This document shows, one piece after another, positions 25,752 to 35,425 of a DNA stretch of 64,000 nt; within the stretch, counting starts at the first letter, position 1, and every line of letters begins with the position of its first letter. The stretch is from Haloterrigena gelatinilytica (lineage in GTDB: Archaea; Halobacteriota; Halobacteria; Halobacteriales; Natrialbaceae): positions 3,162,001-3,226,000 of the forward strand of contig NZ_JABUQZ010000001.1 in NCBI RefSeq assembly GCF_013342145.1. The letters are read 5' to 3'. The translations under genes and the position numbers were made by a program. The notes beneath the pieces were generated by a model. The model made no database searches and was not told where the DNA came from. It worked only from the letters and a program-made list of their open reading frames with translations.

Positions 25752-26053
25752 CGCACCGAAGCGGCTCCGTTTCCGAACGGATACCCCTCCGTTCGCCCGT
25801 TCTCGTGCCCGTTCGGTGCGATTCCTGTGACCGTCGACGAAGACGTTCCGCGACTGAGACATTCGCGTCGAGCGCCGTGTTTATCACGATCGTCCACCAT
25901 GGAGCTAAAGCCGAACGATTTGTTCGAACCGAAGGCTATAATAACCAGTCTGTTCGTATAATGGGTGAAGACGACCGGCCGTGCAAGTGTTGCCGGGACC
26001 GGTTCGGCGCGACCCGGCCGAGATCCCGCGCTGGTCGAGCGCGAAATCGAAGC
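25752..26053 (+). promoter_or_regulatory. dabB upstream region
   Basis: A 302-nt intergenic region. CGAACGATTTGTTCG (25912-25926) is an inverted repeat with 5-bp arms, a possible regulator site. TATA-like elements lie at 25937-25944 (TATAATAA) and 25956-25962 (GTATAAT). The first would place the transcript start near an in-frame ATG at 25961. That start would add 31 residues, including PCKCC, to DabB. Confidence 0.4.
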
Positions 26054-27553
26054 ATGACCGACGAAAGTGCACCCACATCCGACGACGCCGTCGCACAACT
26101 CTCCGAACCGACGCCATCGACCTCGCTCGTTCCGCGAGCGTCGACGCGGACGGTCTGGACGCTGTTCGCCCTCAGCGTCGGGGTACTCGCGCTGGCGGCC
26201 CGGAACGGAGCCGGCTGGGAGTTCGCGGGCGCGCTGCGCGTCGACGGGCTGACCGCGGTGATGTGGGTCGTGGTCACCTTCTTCAGCGGGATCGTCCACA
26301 GCTACTCCCGGCGCTACATGGCCGGTGACCGTCACATCGATCGGTTCTACTACCGCGTTCTCGGGTTCACGCTCGTCGTCATGACGCTGACCGCGGCCGA
26401 CCACGTCGCGCTGTTCGCGGCGGCGTGGCTGGCGATGGGACTGCTCATGGCGTCGCTCATCGGTCACGTTCGCGAGTGGGAGCAGGCCCGAGCCGCGTCC
26501 GCCCTCGCTCGTCGATACTTCCTCGCCAGCAGCGGCCTGCTGGCCGCCTCGCTGGCCCTCCTCGCCTGGGCGACGGGCGCGACCACACTCACCGGCATCT
26601 TCGGGGCTCTCGAGGGCGTCTCGCGGACGGTCGGCCTCGTCGCCGCCGGCGGGATCGTCCTCGCGGCGGTCATCCAGTCGGCCCTGTTCCCCTTCCACAA
26701 CTGGCTGCTGTCGTCGATGACGGCGCCGACGCCGGCGTCGGCCCTGATGCACGCCGGATTCGTCAACGCGGGCGGGATCTTGCTGACCAGGTTCGCTCCG
26801 GTGGTCGCCGACCACCTCGCCGTCATGTCGCTCGTCGTCCTGTTCGGCGCCGTCAGCGCCCTCCTCGGACAGGCGATGATCCTCGTCCAGACGGACGTCA
26901 AACGCAAGCTCGGCTGTTCGACCATCGCGCAGATGGGCTTTATGATACTGCAGTGCGGCCTCGGCTTCTTCGCCGCGGCGATCGCCCACCTCGTCCTCCA
27001 CGGCTTCTACAAGGCGTACCTCTTCCTCTCGTCGGGCGCCGCCGTCGAGCAAGCGGTGCCGAGAGACGAGAAGCAAACCCACCTCGGCTTCTCCGGGGTC
27101 GCCGTCAGTCTGCTGACCGCCGTCGGCGGCGGCGTCCTGTTCGGCGTCCTCACCGGGAAGGCGACGAGCCTCGAGTTGAACAGCGGGACCATCCTGACGC
27201 TGGTCGTGGTCCTGACGACGCTGACCGCGGCACGGGACATCCTGCGGCGGTCGACCCTGCCGGCGTCGGTCAGGTTCGTCAGCGCCCCGCTGGTCGTCCT
27301 GACCGCGATCAGCGGCTATGCCATCGCGTTCAACGCCGTCTCGACGATGCTCTCGGGCGTGCCGATGACCCACGTCTCGACGGAGATGACGATCGCCCAC
27401 TACCTCGTCGTCGCCCTGTTCGTCGGCGCTTATCTCGTGGCCGAACTCGGCTGGTACCACTCGAGCAAGCGCCTCTACGTGACGCTGCTGAACCTCTCCC
27501 AACCCGATCCGAACACCGTGCTCACCGACAAGGAGGACTACAATGACGCGTAA
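26054..27553 (+). CDS. dabB: DabB, membrane subunit of the DAB inorganic-carbon transporter
   Basis: A 499-residue proton-conducting membrane protein related to NADH dehydrogenase subunit 5 (NuoL/MrpA). About 13 helices are visible. Quinone-antiporter family motifs include GIVHSYSRRYMAGD, QSALFPFHNWLLSSMTAPTP followed by SALMHAGFVNAGG, and DVKRKLGCSTIAQMGFM. In DAB systems this subunit carries the cation flow that powers CO2/bicarbonate capture by DabA. The 3' end overlaps dabA by 11 nt. The ATG at 26054 is preferred since 25961 would add a polar, Arg-rich leader not seen in the family. The next-door dabA separates it from respiratory complex I. Confidence 0.9.
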   Translation: MTDESAPTSDDAVAQLSEPTPSTSLVPRASTRTVWTLFALSVGVLALAARNGAGWEFAGALRVDGLTAVMWVVVTFFSGIVHSYSRRYMAGDRHIDRFYYRVLGFTLVVMTLTAADHVALFAAAWLAMGLLMASLIGHVREWEQARAASALARRYFLASSGLLAASLALLAWATGATTLTGIFGALEGVSRTVGLVAAGGIVLAAVIQSALFPFHNWLLSSMTAPTPASALMHAGFVNAGGILLTRFAPVVADHLAVMSLVVLFGAVSALLGQAMILVQTDVKRKLGCSTIAQMGFMILQCGLGFFAAAIAHLVLHGFYKAYLFLSSGAAVEQAVPRDEKQTHLGFSGVAVSLLTAVGGGVLFGVLTGKATSLELNSGTILTLVVVLTTLTAARDILRRSTLPASVRFVSAPLVVLTAISGYAIAFNAVSTMLSGVPMTHVSTEMTIAHYLVVALFVGAYLVAELGWYHSSKRLYVTLLNLSQPDPNTVLTDKEDYNDA

Positions 27554-30047
27554 GGAAATCGACGACCGTCGTCGCATCGAGGAGCGTATCGACCGCGCGG
27601 CCGAGCGCATCGGCTCCGTCTGGCCGCTGCACTCGTTCGTCACGGCCAACCCCCTCTCGGGGTTCGAGGACGAGCCGTTCCACCGGGCCGTCGCGGAGGG
27701 CGAACGCCTGTTCGGCGGCCGCGGCTACCCGCATCCGTCGGTCTTCCGCCGGGCGTGGGAGACCGGCCGGATCGATCCCGACGCGCTTCAAGCGGAACTC
27801 GAGGCCCGCGGCATCGACCGAGAGCCCGAGACGCTCCTGGACGAGATGGCCGAAGCCGAGGCGGAACGCGGCTCCGAGACTGACGACGCGACCGCGGCCG
27901 TCGACCGCGTGCTGACGAAGTGGCTCGCGGCCTTCCTCGATCAGGGCCAGTCGAAGTGGCCGATGCCCGACCGCGAGGCGGGGTTCTACGCCGCGTGGCG
28001 CGAGATGGCGCCCCACGACGGCGACGTGCCCGGCTGCGACGACCCCGACGACCTTCCCGAGACGGCGACCGAGGCCCTCGAGGCGGTGCTGAGCGACTCC
28101 CCCGAAGAGCGCTGGGAGGACGTCATCGAGTACCACCTCGCCGCGCTCCCGGGCTGGAGCGGGTTCATCAAGCAGCGGACCGACGCCGACGCCAACGCGT
28201 GGCAGGAGCAGTACCCGATCACGCTGCCGGAGTATCTGGCGGTGCGGCTGACGCTGGCCGACCTGCTGGACGCGCCGATCGATCCCGAGGCGGTCGACGA
28301 CGGCGACGAGACGACCGTCACCACTGCGGACGCGAGCGACGCGGACGACGAGGTTCCCCTGCCCGAGATCTGGCTGACCGCGTGGGAGCGCAGCTACCGC
28401 GAGCGCCTCCTCGAGGGGATCGACGACTCGGTGACGGACCCGTCGGACGCCGACGGAGAGCGACCGGCCGCGCAGCTCGTGTTCTGTATCGACACCCGCT
28501 CGGAGGTGATCCGCCGCCACATCGAGGCCCAGGGCCCCTACGAGACCCACGGCTACGCGGGCTTCTTCGGGGTTCCGATGCGCCACCGAGAGTACGACTC
28601 GCACGCCGAGACCGACGCCTGCCCGCCGATCGTCGACCCGCAACACCGCGTCGTCGACCGTCCCGACGAGGAGACCGACGCGGCGACGGCCCGCGACCGC
28701 TGGACCGGCGTGTCGAACGCGGTACGCAAACACTTCAAGACGCTCAAGAACAACGTCGTCGCCGCGTTCACGTTCGTCGAGGGCGCCGGCAGCGCCTACG
28801 GCTCGGCGATGGCCGCGCGGACGCTGTCGCCCTCGGCGATCGCGAAACTCGAGCGCGCCGTCGCGGAGCGCGTGCCGAGCTACCACGAGGCCGCCTCCCC
28901 GGCCGTCGACTACGACGCGTACGGCGACCACGACCACGCCGACCACGACCTCCCGCAGGGGATGACCCTCGAGGAGAAGGTCGAGTACGCCGCGACGGCC
29001 TTCGAACTCATGGGGTGGACGGAGTTCGCTCGCCTGGTCGTCTTCGCGGGCCACGCCAGCGAGACGACGAACAACCCCTTCGACTCGAGTCTCGACTGCG
29101 GGGCCTGCGCGGGGAACCCGGGCGGCCCGAACGCCCGCGTGCTCGCCGAGATCTGCAACGACGAGGACGTGCGGGCCGAACTGCGCGAGCGCGGGATCGA
29201 CGTCCCCGAGGACACCGTCTTCCTCGCGGGCGAGCACAACACGACGACCGACGAGATCGAACTGTTCGACGACCCGGTGCCGGAGAGCCACCGCGAGGAT
29301 CTCGCGTCCCTGCGCGAGGACCTCGAGCGCGCCCGTGCCGGGGCCGCAACAGAGCGCACTGACGACGCGACCGGCGGCGGTCCGGACGACGGCGTCGCGG
29401 CGGTCGAACGCAAAGCGGCCGACTGGGCCGAGGCCCGCCCCGAGTGGGGGTTGGCCGGCAACGCCTCGTTCGTCATCGGTCCCCGCGAGCTGACCGCCGA
29501 CCGGAACCTCGACGGGCGCGCGTTCCTCCACTCCTACGACTGGACGACCGACCCGGACGGGGACGCCCTCGAGGCGATCTTCACGGGGCCGCTGGTCGTC
29601 ACCCAGTGGATCAACAACCAGTACTACTTCGCGACCGTCGACAACGCGGTCTACGGCAGCGGCTCGAAGATCACCCAGAACCCGATCGGCAACGTCGGCG
29701 TCCTGCAGGGCAACGGCGGGGACCTGATGACCGGCCTGCCGCTCCAGTCGCTGAAGGTCGACGACGACCGGCCGTATCACCAGCCGCTGCGGTTGACGGC
29801 CGTGATCCACGCGCCGGTCGATCGCGTGACCGAGATTCTCCGCGAGCACGAGGACGTGCGCACGCTGCTCGACAACGGCTGGATCGGGGACCTGACGGTC
29901 GTCGATCCCGAGCGGGACAACGCCGCCTTCCGGTACGCCGGCGACCTCGAGTGGGCGGCCGACGTCGAACTCGAGGTCGAACCCGAGGCGACGGCGGAAC
30001 CGGAGCCCGAGCCCGCGCCGACCCCGCAGACGGCGGACGACGACTGA
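27543..30047 (+). CDS. dabA: DabA (DUF2309), zinc subunit of the DAB inorganic-carbon transporter
   Basis: An 834-residue peripheral protein with a beta-carbonic-anhydrase-like zinc site. The four key residues appear as C315 and D317 in VFCIDTRSE, H504 in FAGHASETTNNP and C519 in SLDCGACAG. The H-to-C distance of 15 equals that in the characterised Halothiobacillus DabA (C351, D353, H524, C539). Other landmarks are PLHSFVTANPLSGFED near the start and NQYYFATVDNAVYGSGSKIT near the end. DabA hydrates CO2 to bicarbonate in one direction, driven by DabB. The N-terminal half has an acidic insertion. The 11-nt overlap with dabB implies co-translation. Confidence 0.93.
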   Translation: MTRKEIDDRRRIEERIDRAAERIGSVWPLHSFVTANPLSGFEDEPFHRAVAEGERLFGGRGYPHPSVFRRAWETGRIDPDALQAELEARGIDREPETLLDEMAEAEAERGSETDDATAAVDRVLTKWLAAFLDQGQSKWPMPDREAGFYAAWREMAPHDGDVPGCDDPDDLPETATEALEAVLSDSPEERWEDVIEYHLAALPGWSGFIKQRTDADANAWQEQYPITLPEYLAVRLTLADLLDAPIDPEAVDDGDETTVTTADASDADDEVPLPEIWLTAWERSYRERLLEGIDDSVTDPSDADGERPAAQLVFCIDTRSEVIRRHIEAQGPYETHGYAGFFGVPMRHREYDSHAETDACPPIVDPQHRVVDRPDEETDAATARDRWTGVSNAVRKHFKTLKNNVVAAFTFVEGAGSAYGSAMAARTLSPSAIAKLERAVAERVPSYHEAASPAVDYDAYGDHDHADHDLPQGMTLEEKVEYAATAFELMGWTEFARLVVFAGHASETTNNPFDSSLDCGACAGNPGGPNARVLAEICNDEDVRAELRERGIDVPEDTVFLAGEHNTTTDEIELFDDPVPESHREDLASLREDLERARAGAATERTDDATGGGPDDGVAAVERKAADWAEARPEWGLAGNASFVIGPRELTADRNLDGRAFLHSYDWTTDPDGDALEAIFTGPLVVTQWINNQYYFATVDNAVYGSGSKITQNPIGNVGVLQGNGGDLMTGLPLQSLKVDDDRPYHQPLRLTAVIHAPVDRVTEILREHEDVRTLLDNGWIGDLTVVDPERDNAAFRYAGDLEWAADVELEVEPEATAEPEPEPAPTPQTADDD

Positions 30048-30129
30048 GGGGGCGCCGGGAGACCGAGTTTCGCTGTGTGACGACGCCGTCTCGGAGCACT
30101 CAAGAGACCCGTTCTACTAGGGGCGGGCA

Positions 30130-30786
30130 ATGGGGCAGAGTCTCCTCGCAGCGCTGTTCGGCGACCCGTTCGCGGTGATGAACACGATCGGGTTGATCGC
30201 GTTCGCCCTCGTCGGCTCGTCGAAGGCGATCCGGGAAGAGTTCGACTTGCTCGGGGTCACCATCGTCGGGTTGGCGATGGCGTTCGCCGGCGGGGCGACG
30301 CGCGACATCCTCGTGACGCGGGTGCCGTTAGCGCTTCAGTCCCCGATCGAAATCGGTCTGGGACTGCTCGGTGTCGGGTTAGCGATCGGGCTGAGCGCCG
30401 TCCTCACGGCTCCGGACACGCATCCGATCACGTTGGTCGCGGACGCGATCGGGCTCGCCGCGTTTACCACGACCGGTGCGATCGTCGCCACCGAAGCGAG
30501 CGTGTCGGTGTTCGGCGTCGTCGGTATCGCGACGATCAACGCGGTGGGAGGCGGCGCGTTCGCCGATATCCTCCTGGATCGCGCACCGTTCATCCTGTTC
30601 GACGATTTCTACGCGAGCTGTGCGGTGCTGGGCGGGTGCGCGTACTTTATCGCGACGGTCGCCGGCGCCTCCGGGAACACCGCCGCCGGAATCTGCGCGG
30701 GCGTGACCGTGGTAACGCGGTTAGCCGCAGTCACGTACGATTGGACGCTGCCGACGATACAGGGCTTAGGGTTCGTCGAGCAGTGA
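30130..30786 (+). CDS. TRIC (UPF0126) family cation channel
   Basis: A 218-residue membrane protein with two repeats of three helices plus a seventh. Each repeat carries the TRIC motif: GLIAFALVGSSKAI..LDLLG-like FDLLGVTIVGLAMAFAGGAT then RDIL, and in the second half GLAAFTTTGAIVA..GVVGIATINAVGGGAFADIL. Prokaryotic TRIC channels form trimers that pass monovalent cations. It lies 82 nt after dabA on the same strand, so it may be co-transcribed and balance charge during bicarbonate uptake (inference). Confidence 0.88.
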   Translation: MGQSLLAALFGDPFAVMNTIGLIAFALVGSSKAIREEFDLLGVTIVGLAMAFAGGATRDILVTRVPLALQSPIEIGLGLLGVGLAIGLSAVLTAPDTHPITLVADAIGLAAFTTTGAIVATEASVSVFGVVGIATINAVGGGAFADILLDRAPFILFDDFYASCAVLGGCAYFIATVAGASGNTAAGICAGVTVVTRLAAVTYDWTLPTIQGLGFVEQ

Positions 30787-30928
30787 TCCGGTCGAACGGC
30801 TGAGAGACGCAGTGCGGGAGAGGCGGTCTCGAGGCGAATTTGAGAAAAACAGTTCTCCCCCGCGTGGATCTCGAGACCCGGCCCCGCGAGCGGTTCCACG
30901 CCTACCCAGTTTCGAATCGACTCCTCGC

Positions 30929-31633
30929 CTACCGGTAGAGCAGACTGCGAGCTGTCGCCTCGTAGCCCTCGGGCACGATCTCGGCGAGCGCGTCGGGGTC
31001 GGTCTCGCCGTCGGCGCTGACGAGGTACGCGCGGCCGGGTTCGTCGCCGTAGACGCCCTGAAAGTCGTAGACGAAGCCGTAGATCTCGATGTCGTCGGGG
31101 ACGTCCGCGGCGTCGCAAAGCGAGCGCACCTGATAGTCGACGTTGTACTCGACGAGCTGGTTGACCACTCGGTCGTCGTCGGCGTCGGTGTCGACGAGGC
31201 CGCTCTCTATGGCCTCCTCGACGACGGGGACGAGCTGGTCGACCCACTTGTCGACGCCCTGCGGGCCCGGGGGCTCCTCGCCGGTCGCGACGTGGTAGGC
31301 CGCGGTGACGGCGCCGCAGCCGGTGTGGCCGACGACGGCGACGACGTCGGTTCCGGTGTGGTGGATCGGGTAGAGGACGCCGCCGTCGACGATCCGCTCG
31401 CCGCCGTCCTCGTCCCAGACCTGGTTGCCGATGTTGCTCGGCGTGAAGACCGCGCCCGGGCGTTCGATGCCCCACATGCCCTCGTGAGAGACCCGCGAGT
31501 CCGAACAGCAGATCGCGACGACGGTCGGGTGCTGGCCCGTCTGCACCGCCGCGAAGTAGTCCGCGGGCAACGCCTCGACGTGGCGCTCGTTGCCGGCGAG
31601 CAGTTTCTCGAGCGTGTCCCGATCGGATCCCAT
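30929..31633 (-). CDS. beta-class carbonic anhydrase
   Basis: A 234-residue zinc enzyme interconverting CO2 and bicarbonate. The zinc site is Cys-Asp-His-Cys: C43 with D45-R47 in CSDSR, and H103 and C106 in GHTGCG. There is no signal peptide, so it is cytoplasmic. The ATG at 31633 is chosen because MGSDRDTLEKLLAGNERHV is the family N-terminus; a huge in-frame extension upstream is a shadow of the next gene. It converges with the dabAB-TRIC genes. Placing a cytosolic carbonic anhydrase beside a bicarbonate accumulator suggests a shared carbon-supply role. Confidence 0.95.
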   Translation of the reverse strand: MGSDRDTLEKLLAGNERHVEALPADYFAAVQTGQHPTVVAICCSDSRVSHEGMWGIERPGAVFTPSNIGNQVWDEDGGERIVDGGVLYPIHHTGTDVVAVVGHTGCGAVTAAYHVATGEEPPGPQGVDKWVDQLVPVVEEAIESGLVDTDADDDRVVNQLVEYNVDYQVRSLCDAADVPDDIEIYGFVYDFQGVYGDEPGRAYLVSADGETDPDALAEIVPEGYEATARSLLYR

Positions 31634-31777
31634 AACGAGACGTACACGAACAGCGACCAAAAAGGTTCGACTCGCCGGCGGCCGCGATCGCGCCGGCCTC
31701 GCGTTCGGATCGGCGGTCGACCGTTCGTCACCTTCCGCGAGCCCAACGTTCACCCGTCGGGGCGCCGTCGTACGCGT

Positions 31778-32794
31778 ATGGCAGAGACCAGACAGTGGCG
31801 ACTCGCGAGCCGTCCCGTCGGCGAACCGACCCGCGACGACTTCGAACTCGTCACCGTCGACCGTCCCGAACCCGACAACGGCGAGGTGCTCGTCGAGACG
31901 CTCTACCAGTCCGTCGATCCGTACATGCGCGGTCGCATGCGCGACGCGGAATCGTACGCCGAACCGTGGGACGTCGGCGACCCGATGAAAGCGAGCGTCG
32001 TCGGCGAAGTCCTCGAGTCCAACGCCGGCCAGTTCTCGGCGGGCGATATCGTCACCGGCGACCTCCTCTGGGCGGAACACGCCGTCGCGGACGCGAACGA
32101 ACTCCAGCGGGTCGATCCGGACCGCGGGCCGATCTCGACGGCGCTGGGCGTGCTCGGCATGCCCGGCGTGACGGCCTACTGGGGCCTCAACGACGTCGGC
32201 GACCCGAAACCGGGCGACACCGTCGTCGTCTCCGCGGCCGCGGGCGCGGTCGGCTCCGTCGTCGGCCAACTCGCCCGTCTCTCGGGTGCCCGCGTGGTCG
32301 GCACCGCCGGTAGCGAGGCCAAGATCGAGTGGCTCACCGAAGACCTCGGCTTCGACGCCGCGATCAACTACGAGGAGACCGACGACCTCTCGAGCGCGGT
32401 CGACGAGGCCTGTCCCGACGGCGTCGACGTCTACTTCGACAACGTCGGCGGCCCGATCACGGACGCCGTCTGGCCCCGACTGAACGTCGACGCCCGCGTC
32501 GCGGTCTGCGGCCAGATCGCCCTCTACAACGAGACCGAGGTGCCGACCGGCCCGCGGAAGCTGGCCAAACTCATCGAGACCCGCGCGACGGTCGAGGGCC
32601 TGCTCGTCAGCGACTACCAGCCCCGGTGGGGCGAGGCGCTCGAGCGGCTCTCGACGTTCGTCCGGAACGGCGACGTCCAGTACCGCGAGAACGTCATCGA
32701 AGGGTTCGAGAACGCGCCCGACGCCTTCCTCGGGCTGTTCGAGGGCGAGAACATCGGGAAGCAGTTGGTCAAGGTCGCCGAACGCGAGGACTGA
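31778..32794 (+). CDS. NADP-dependent medium-chain oxidoreductase (zinc-free MDR)
   Basis: A 338-residue enzyme of the prostaglandin-reductase/leukotriene-dehydrogenase branch, which reduces double bonds of enones and other alkenals. Landmarks are YQSVDPYMRGRM (catalytic-domain start), GMPGVTAYWGL and the dinucleotide fold SAAAGAVGSVVGQLARLSGA. Family tails VDVYFDNVGG and FLGLFEGENIGKQLVK follow. The zinc-binding cysteines of alcohol dehydrogenases are absent. It is divergent from the carbonic anhydrase gene, and its ATG at 31778 sets a 144-nt shared promoter region. Confidence 0.92.
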   Translation: MAETRQWRLASRPVGEPTRDDFELVTVDRPEPDNGEVLVETLYQSVDPYMRGRMRDAESYAEPWDVGDPMKASVVGEVLESNAGQFSAGDIVTGDLLWAEHAVADANELQRVDPDRGPISTALGVLGMPGVTAYWGLNDVGDPKPGDTVVVSAAAGAVGSVVGQLARLSGARVVGTAGSEAKIEWLTEDLGFDAAINYEETDDLSSAVDEACPDGVDVYFDNVGGPITDAVWPRLNVDARVAVCGQIALYNETEVPTGPRKLAKLIETRATVEGLLVSDYQPRWGEALERLSTFVRNGDVQYRENVIEGFENAPDAFLGLFEGENIGKQLVKVAERED

Positions 32795-32833
32795 ACCGCG
32801 CACACGGCCGGCCAAGTCGGTCTATCCGGGCAC

Positions 32834-33373
32834 TCAGACGATGTCGGGGGTTATCGGATACGACCACGCCTCGCCGTCGGCGGCCTTGACCGCGGCGACG
32901 ACGCAGAACACCAGATCGACCACCGGTAGGACCAGGAAGGGAACGATGCCGACGACGATGAAGGTGAGAAAGAACGAGACGATCATGTAGATCGTGAACG
33001 CGATCTGCCAGTTCAACGCGTTTCGCGCGTTCTCCTCGACGAACGGGTCCTCAGTGGCGACGAGGACGATCAGCGGTCCGATTGCCCACGTGACTAGCGC
33101 GAGCACGTGCGTGATGGCCGCGAGCGTCGTATCGCCGTTGGAGCGTCGGCTCGAGGCGTATTCCGGCCTCGAGTCGCTCCAGGAGTCGTCAGACTCATCC
33201 CAGGAACCCGCCGCGCTCGAGGACCCCCACGAGTCGTCGGCGGCGTCCCGGGAACGGTCCGTTCCTGCGGATTCCCACGAGTCGTCGTCACTCACCGCCT
33301 CCCCGCACTCGCTGCAGTAGTTCGCGGTCGGCGAGAGCGAGGCACCGCAGTTCGGACAGTGCTCGGATACCAT
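32834..33373 (-). CDS. zinc-ribbon DUF4870 membrane protein
   Basis: A 179-residue protein. It begins with a zinc ribbon (CPNCGASLSPTANYCSECGE, with cysteines at 6, 9, 20 and 23). Then comes a Ser/Asp/Trp-rich linker with repeated DDSWxSS units (about 30-80). The C-terminal DUF4870 domain has three helices around LALVTWAIGPLIVLVATEDP, IAFTIYMIVSFFLTFIVVGI and LVLPVVDLVFCVVAAVKAAD. The family is of unknown function. The ATG at 33373 starts exactly at the zinc ribbon. Confidence 0.85.
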   Translation of the reverse strand: MVSEHCPNCGASLSPTANYCSECGEAVSDDDSWESAGTDRSRDAADDSWGSSSAAGSWDESDDSWSDSRPEYASSRRSNGDTTLAAITHVLALVTWAIGPLIVLVATEDPFVEENARNALNWQIAFTIYMIVSFFLTFIVVGIVPFLVLPVVDLVFCVVAAVKAADGEAWSYPITPDIV

Positions 33374-33432
33374 GGTCTGACATCGAGCCGTCGGAAAAAT
33401 AACTGTACCACAGACGACTCGACGGATCGCGG

Positions 33433-34236
33433 TCAGTCCGTCAACCCGTAGCCGATCTTGAACAGGTAGACGTCGATCGCCAGCACGATTCCGGTGGCCG
33501 CCACGAGAACTCCGAGGGCGAGCAGCGGGCCGAAGTCGGTGTACGGAGCCGGAAGGACGCCGACCTCGATCAGGTCCGAGTGACCCAGTAGTCCGTACCG
33601 GACGCTGTCGACCATGTAGACCATCGGGTTCACCAGCGAGAGCTGGACCTGCCAGGCCTGCTCGAACGTCTCGAGGGAGTAGAAAACGGCCCCGAAGAAG
33701 ACCAGCGGCCGAAGGATGAACTGGTTCATCACGGTCAGGTCGTCGAAGTCGCGGGCGACGAGGCCGCCGATGATTCCCAACCCCGCGAACAGCGACGTGA
33801 TGACGACCATCGTGGCGACGAGGAACAGGCCGTGCTCGATACCTATCGGGACGAACAGCCGTCCGACGGCCGCGATGATGACGCCGACGATCAGCCCCCG
33901 AACCGCGCTGGCCGCGACGTAGGCGACGACCATCTCGGCGTAGGACAGCGGCGAAGTCAGCGTCTCGTGGATGTACTCGTTCCACCGGCCGTGAAAGATC
34001 GAGAACGAGGCGTTCTCGAAGGCGTTCGAGATCGCCCCTAGCACGATGAGGCCGGGGACGATGAAGAGGATGTAATCGAAGCCGGCGATCTTGTCGATCC
34101 GACCGCCCAGAATGAGCCCGAAGACGGCGAAGTAGAGCACGTTCGTGATCGCCGGCGGCATGAACGTGTTCTTCGGGCGGCGGACGAACCGCAACACCTC
34201 GCGCCGGAACAGCGCGCGGAAGCCGACGGACAGCAT
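33433..34236 (-). CDS. ABC-2 type transporter permease
   Basis: A 267-residue membrane protein with six helices, the permease of an ABC-2 exporter (drug, lipid or polysaccharide class). Motifs include FRREVLRFVRRPKNTFMPPA at the N-terminus, FIVPGLIVLGAISNAFENAS and NPMVYMVDSVRYGLLG near the end. The start ATG shares one base with the TGA of the ATPase gene, so the two are translated together. The substrate is unknown. Confidence 0.92.
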   Translation of the reverse strand: MLSVGFRALFRREVLRFVRRPKNTFMPPAITNVLYFAVFGLILGGRIDKIAGFDYILFIVPGLIVLGAISNAFENASFSIFHGRWNEYIHETLTSPLSYAEMVVAYVAASAVRGLIVGVIIAAVGRLFVPIGIEHGLFLVATMVVITSLFAGLGIIGGLVARDFDDLTVMNQFILRPLVFFGAVFYSLETFEQAWQVQLSLVNPMVYMVDSVRYGLLGHSDLIEVGVLPAPYTDFGPLLALGVLVAATGIVLAIDVYLFKIGYGLTD

Positions 34237-35270
34237 CAGGCGACCCCCTCCTGTTCGCGCTCGCGCTCGGACAGCTGGCTCTCCTCCGCTTCGTCCGCCT
34301 CGTCCGCGCTCGAGGCCGACGACCGGGTCACCGTCCGATCCTCGCTCCGAGTCAGGTCGACGAAAATCTCCTCGAGCGACGTGCGGGTGATCTCGAGGTC
34401 GGCGATCTCGTGGCCCCGCGCCTCGAGGTCGTTCAGCAGCTGCGGCGCGGTCGAACCGCCGTCGTCGACGCGGACCTCGAGGGTCTCGCCGCTCGTCGTC
34501 ACCTCGTGGGCGTACGCGCCGAGATCGGTCTCGAGGTCGGCCGCCGCGCTCGCGGAGACACCGGACTCGAGGCGGACGGAGATCGTGTCGGTGCCGCGCT
34601 CTTTGAGTTCGTCCGGCGTCGCGACGGTCACCTTCCGGCCCTCGTTCATGATCGCGACCCGATCGCAGAGGCGTTCGGCCTCCTCGATGTAGTGGGTCGT
34701 CAGGAGGATCGTCGTCCCCTCCTCGTTGAGTTCCGTCACGAGTTCCCAGAGGTCGTGGCGCAGTTGGACGTCGACGCCGGCCGTGGGCTCGTCTAAGATG
34801 AGCAGGTCGGGATCGGTCACCAGCGCCCGCGCGAGCAGCAGACGACGTTTCATCCCGCCGGAGAGCCAGTCGAAGCGCTCGTCGCGCTTGTCGTAGATCC
34901 CGACGCGCTTGAGCACTTCGTCGGCGCGCTCGGCGGCCTCGTCCTCGGGAACGCCGTGGTAACCGGCCTTGTGCATCAGCACTTCCTTGATGGGGAAGAA
35001 CCGATCGACGTTGAACTCCTGGGGCGCCAGTCCGATCGCGTCGCGGGCCTGTCGGTACTCCGTCTCGACGTCGTGGCCGAAGACCCGCGCCTCGCCGCCG
35101 GACTTGCGGACCAGGCCGACCAGCGTGTTGATAAAGGTCGTCTTGCCCGCACCGTTGGGACCGAGCAGGCCGAAGAACTCGCCCTCCTCGACGGTCAGCG
35201 ACAGCTCCTGCAGCGCGCGCAAGTCGCCGTATTCCTTCACGAGATCGACGGTCTCGATGGCCGGTGGCAT
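34236..35270 (-). CDS. ABC-2 type transporter ATP-binding protein
   Basis: A 344-residue ATPase that pairs with the permease downstream. Walker A is GPNGAGKTT (37-45), the signature is LSGGM (136-140), Walker B is LLILDEP (156-162), and ILLTTHYIEEAE carries the switch His. The C-terminal 110 residues are a regulatory domain often seen in NodI/DrrA-type exporters, ending in a highly acidic tail (SSADEADEAEESQLSE). The ATG at 35270 gives the family start MPPAIETVDLVKEYG; a long upstream extension is a shadow of the M50 gene. Confidence 0.93.
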   Translation of the reverse strand: MPPAIETVDLVKEYGDLRALQELSLTVEEGEFFGLLGPNGAGKTTFINTLVGLVRKSGGEARVFGHDVETEYRQARDAIGLAPQEFNVDRFFPIKEVLMHKAGYHGVPEDEAAERADEVLKRVGIYDKRDERFDWLSGGMKRRLLLARALVTDPDLLILDEPTAGVDVQLRHDLWELVTELNEEGTTILLTTHYIEEAERLCDRVAIMNEGRKVTVATPDELKERGTDTISVRLESGVSASAAADLETDLGAYAHEVTTSGETLEVRVDDGGSTAPQLLNDLEARGHEIADLEITRTSLEEIFVDLTRSEDRTVTRSSASSADEADEAEESQLSEREREQEGVA

Positions 35271-35425
35271 CGGCGGTGAGTCGGCCCCGACCGCGGTTAA
35301 GAATGTTGATTGCGGCGCTCGAGGCGGCCGTTTCGGACGGTTTTGCCGGTTCGTCGCTCGACGGCGCGTCGTCGAGGCGAATGAGTCGGCCGTCGCGGCG
35401 GATGGATCGCCCGCCGTCGCACCGA

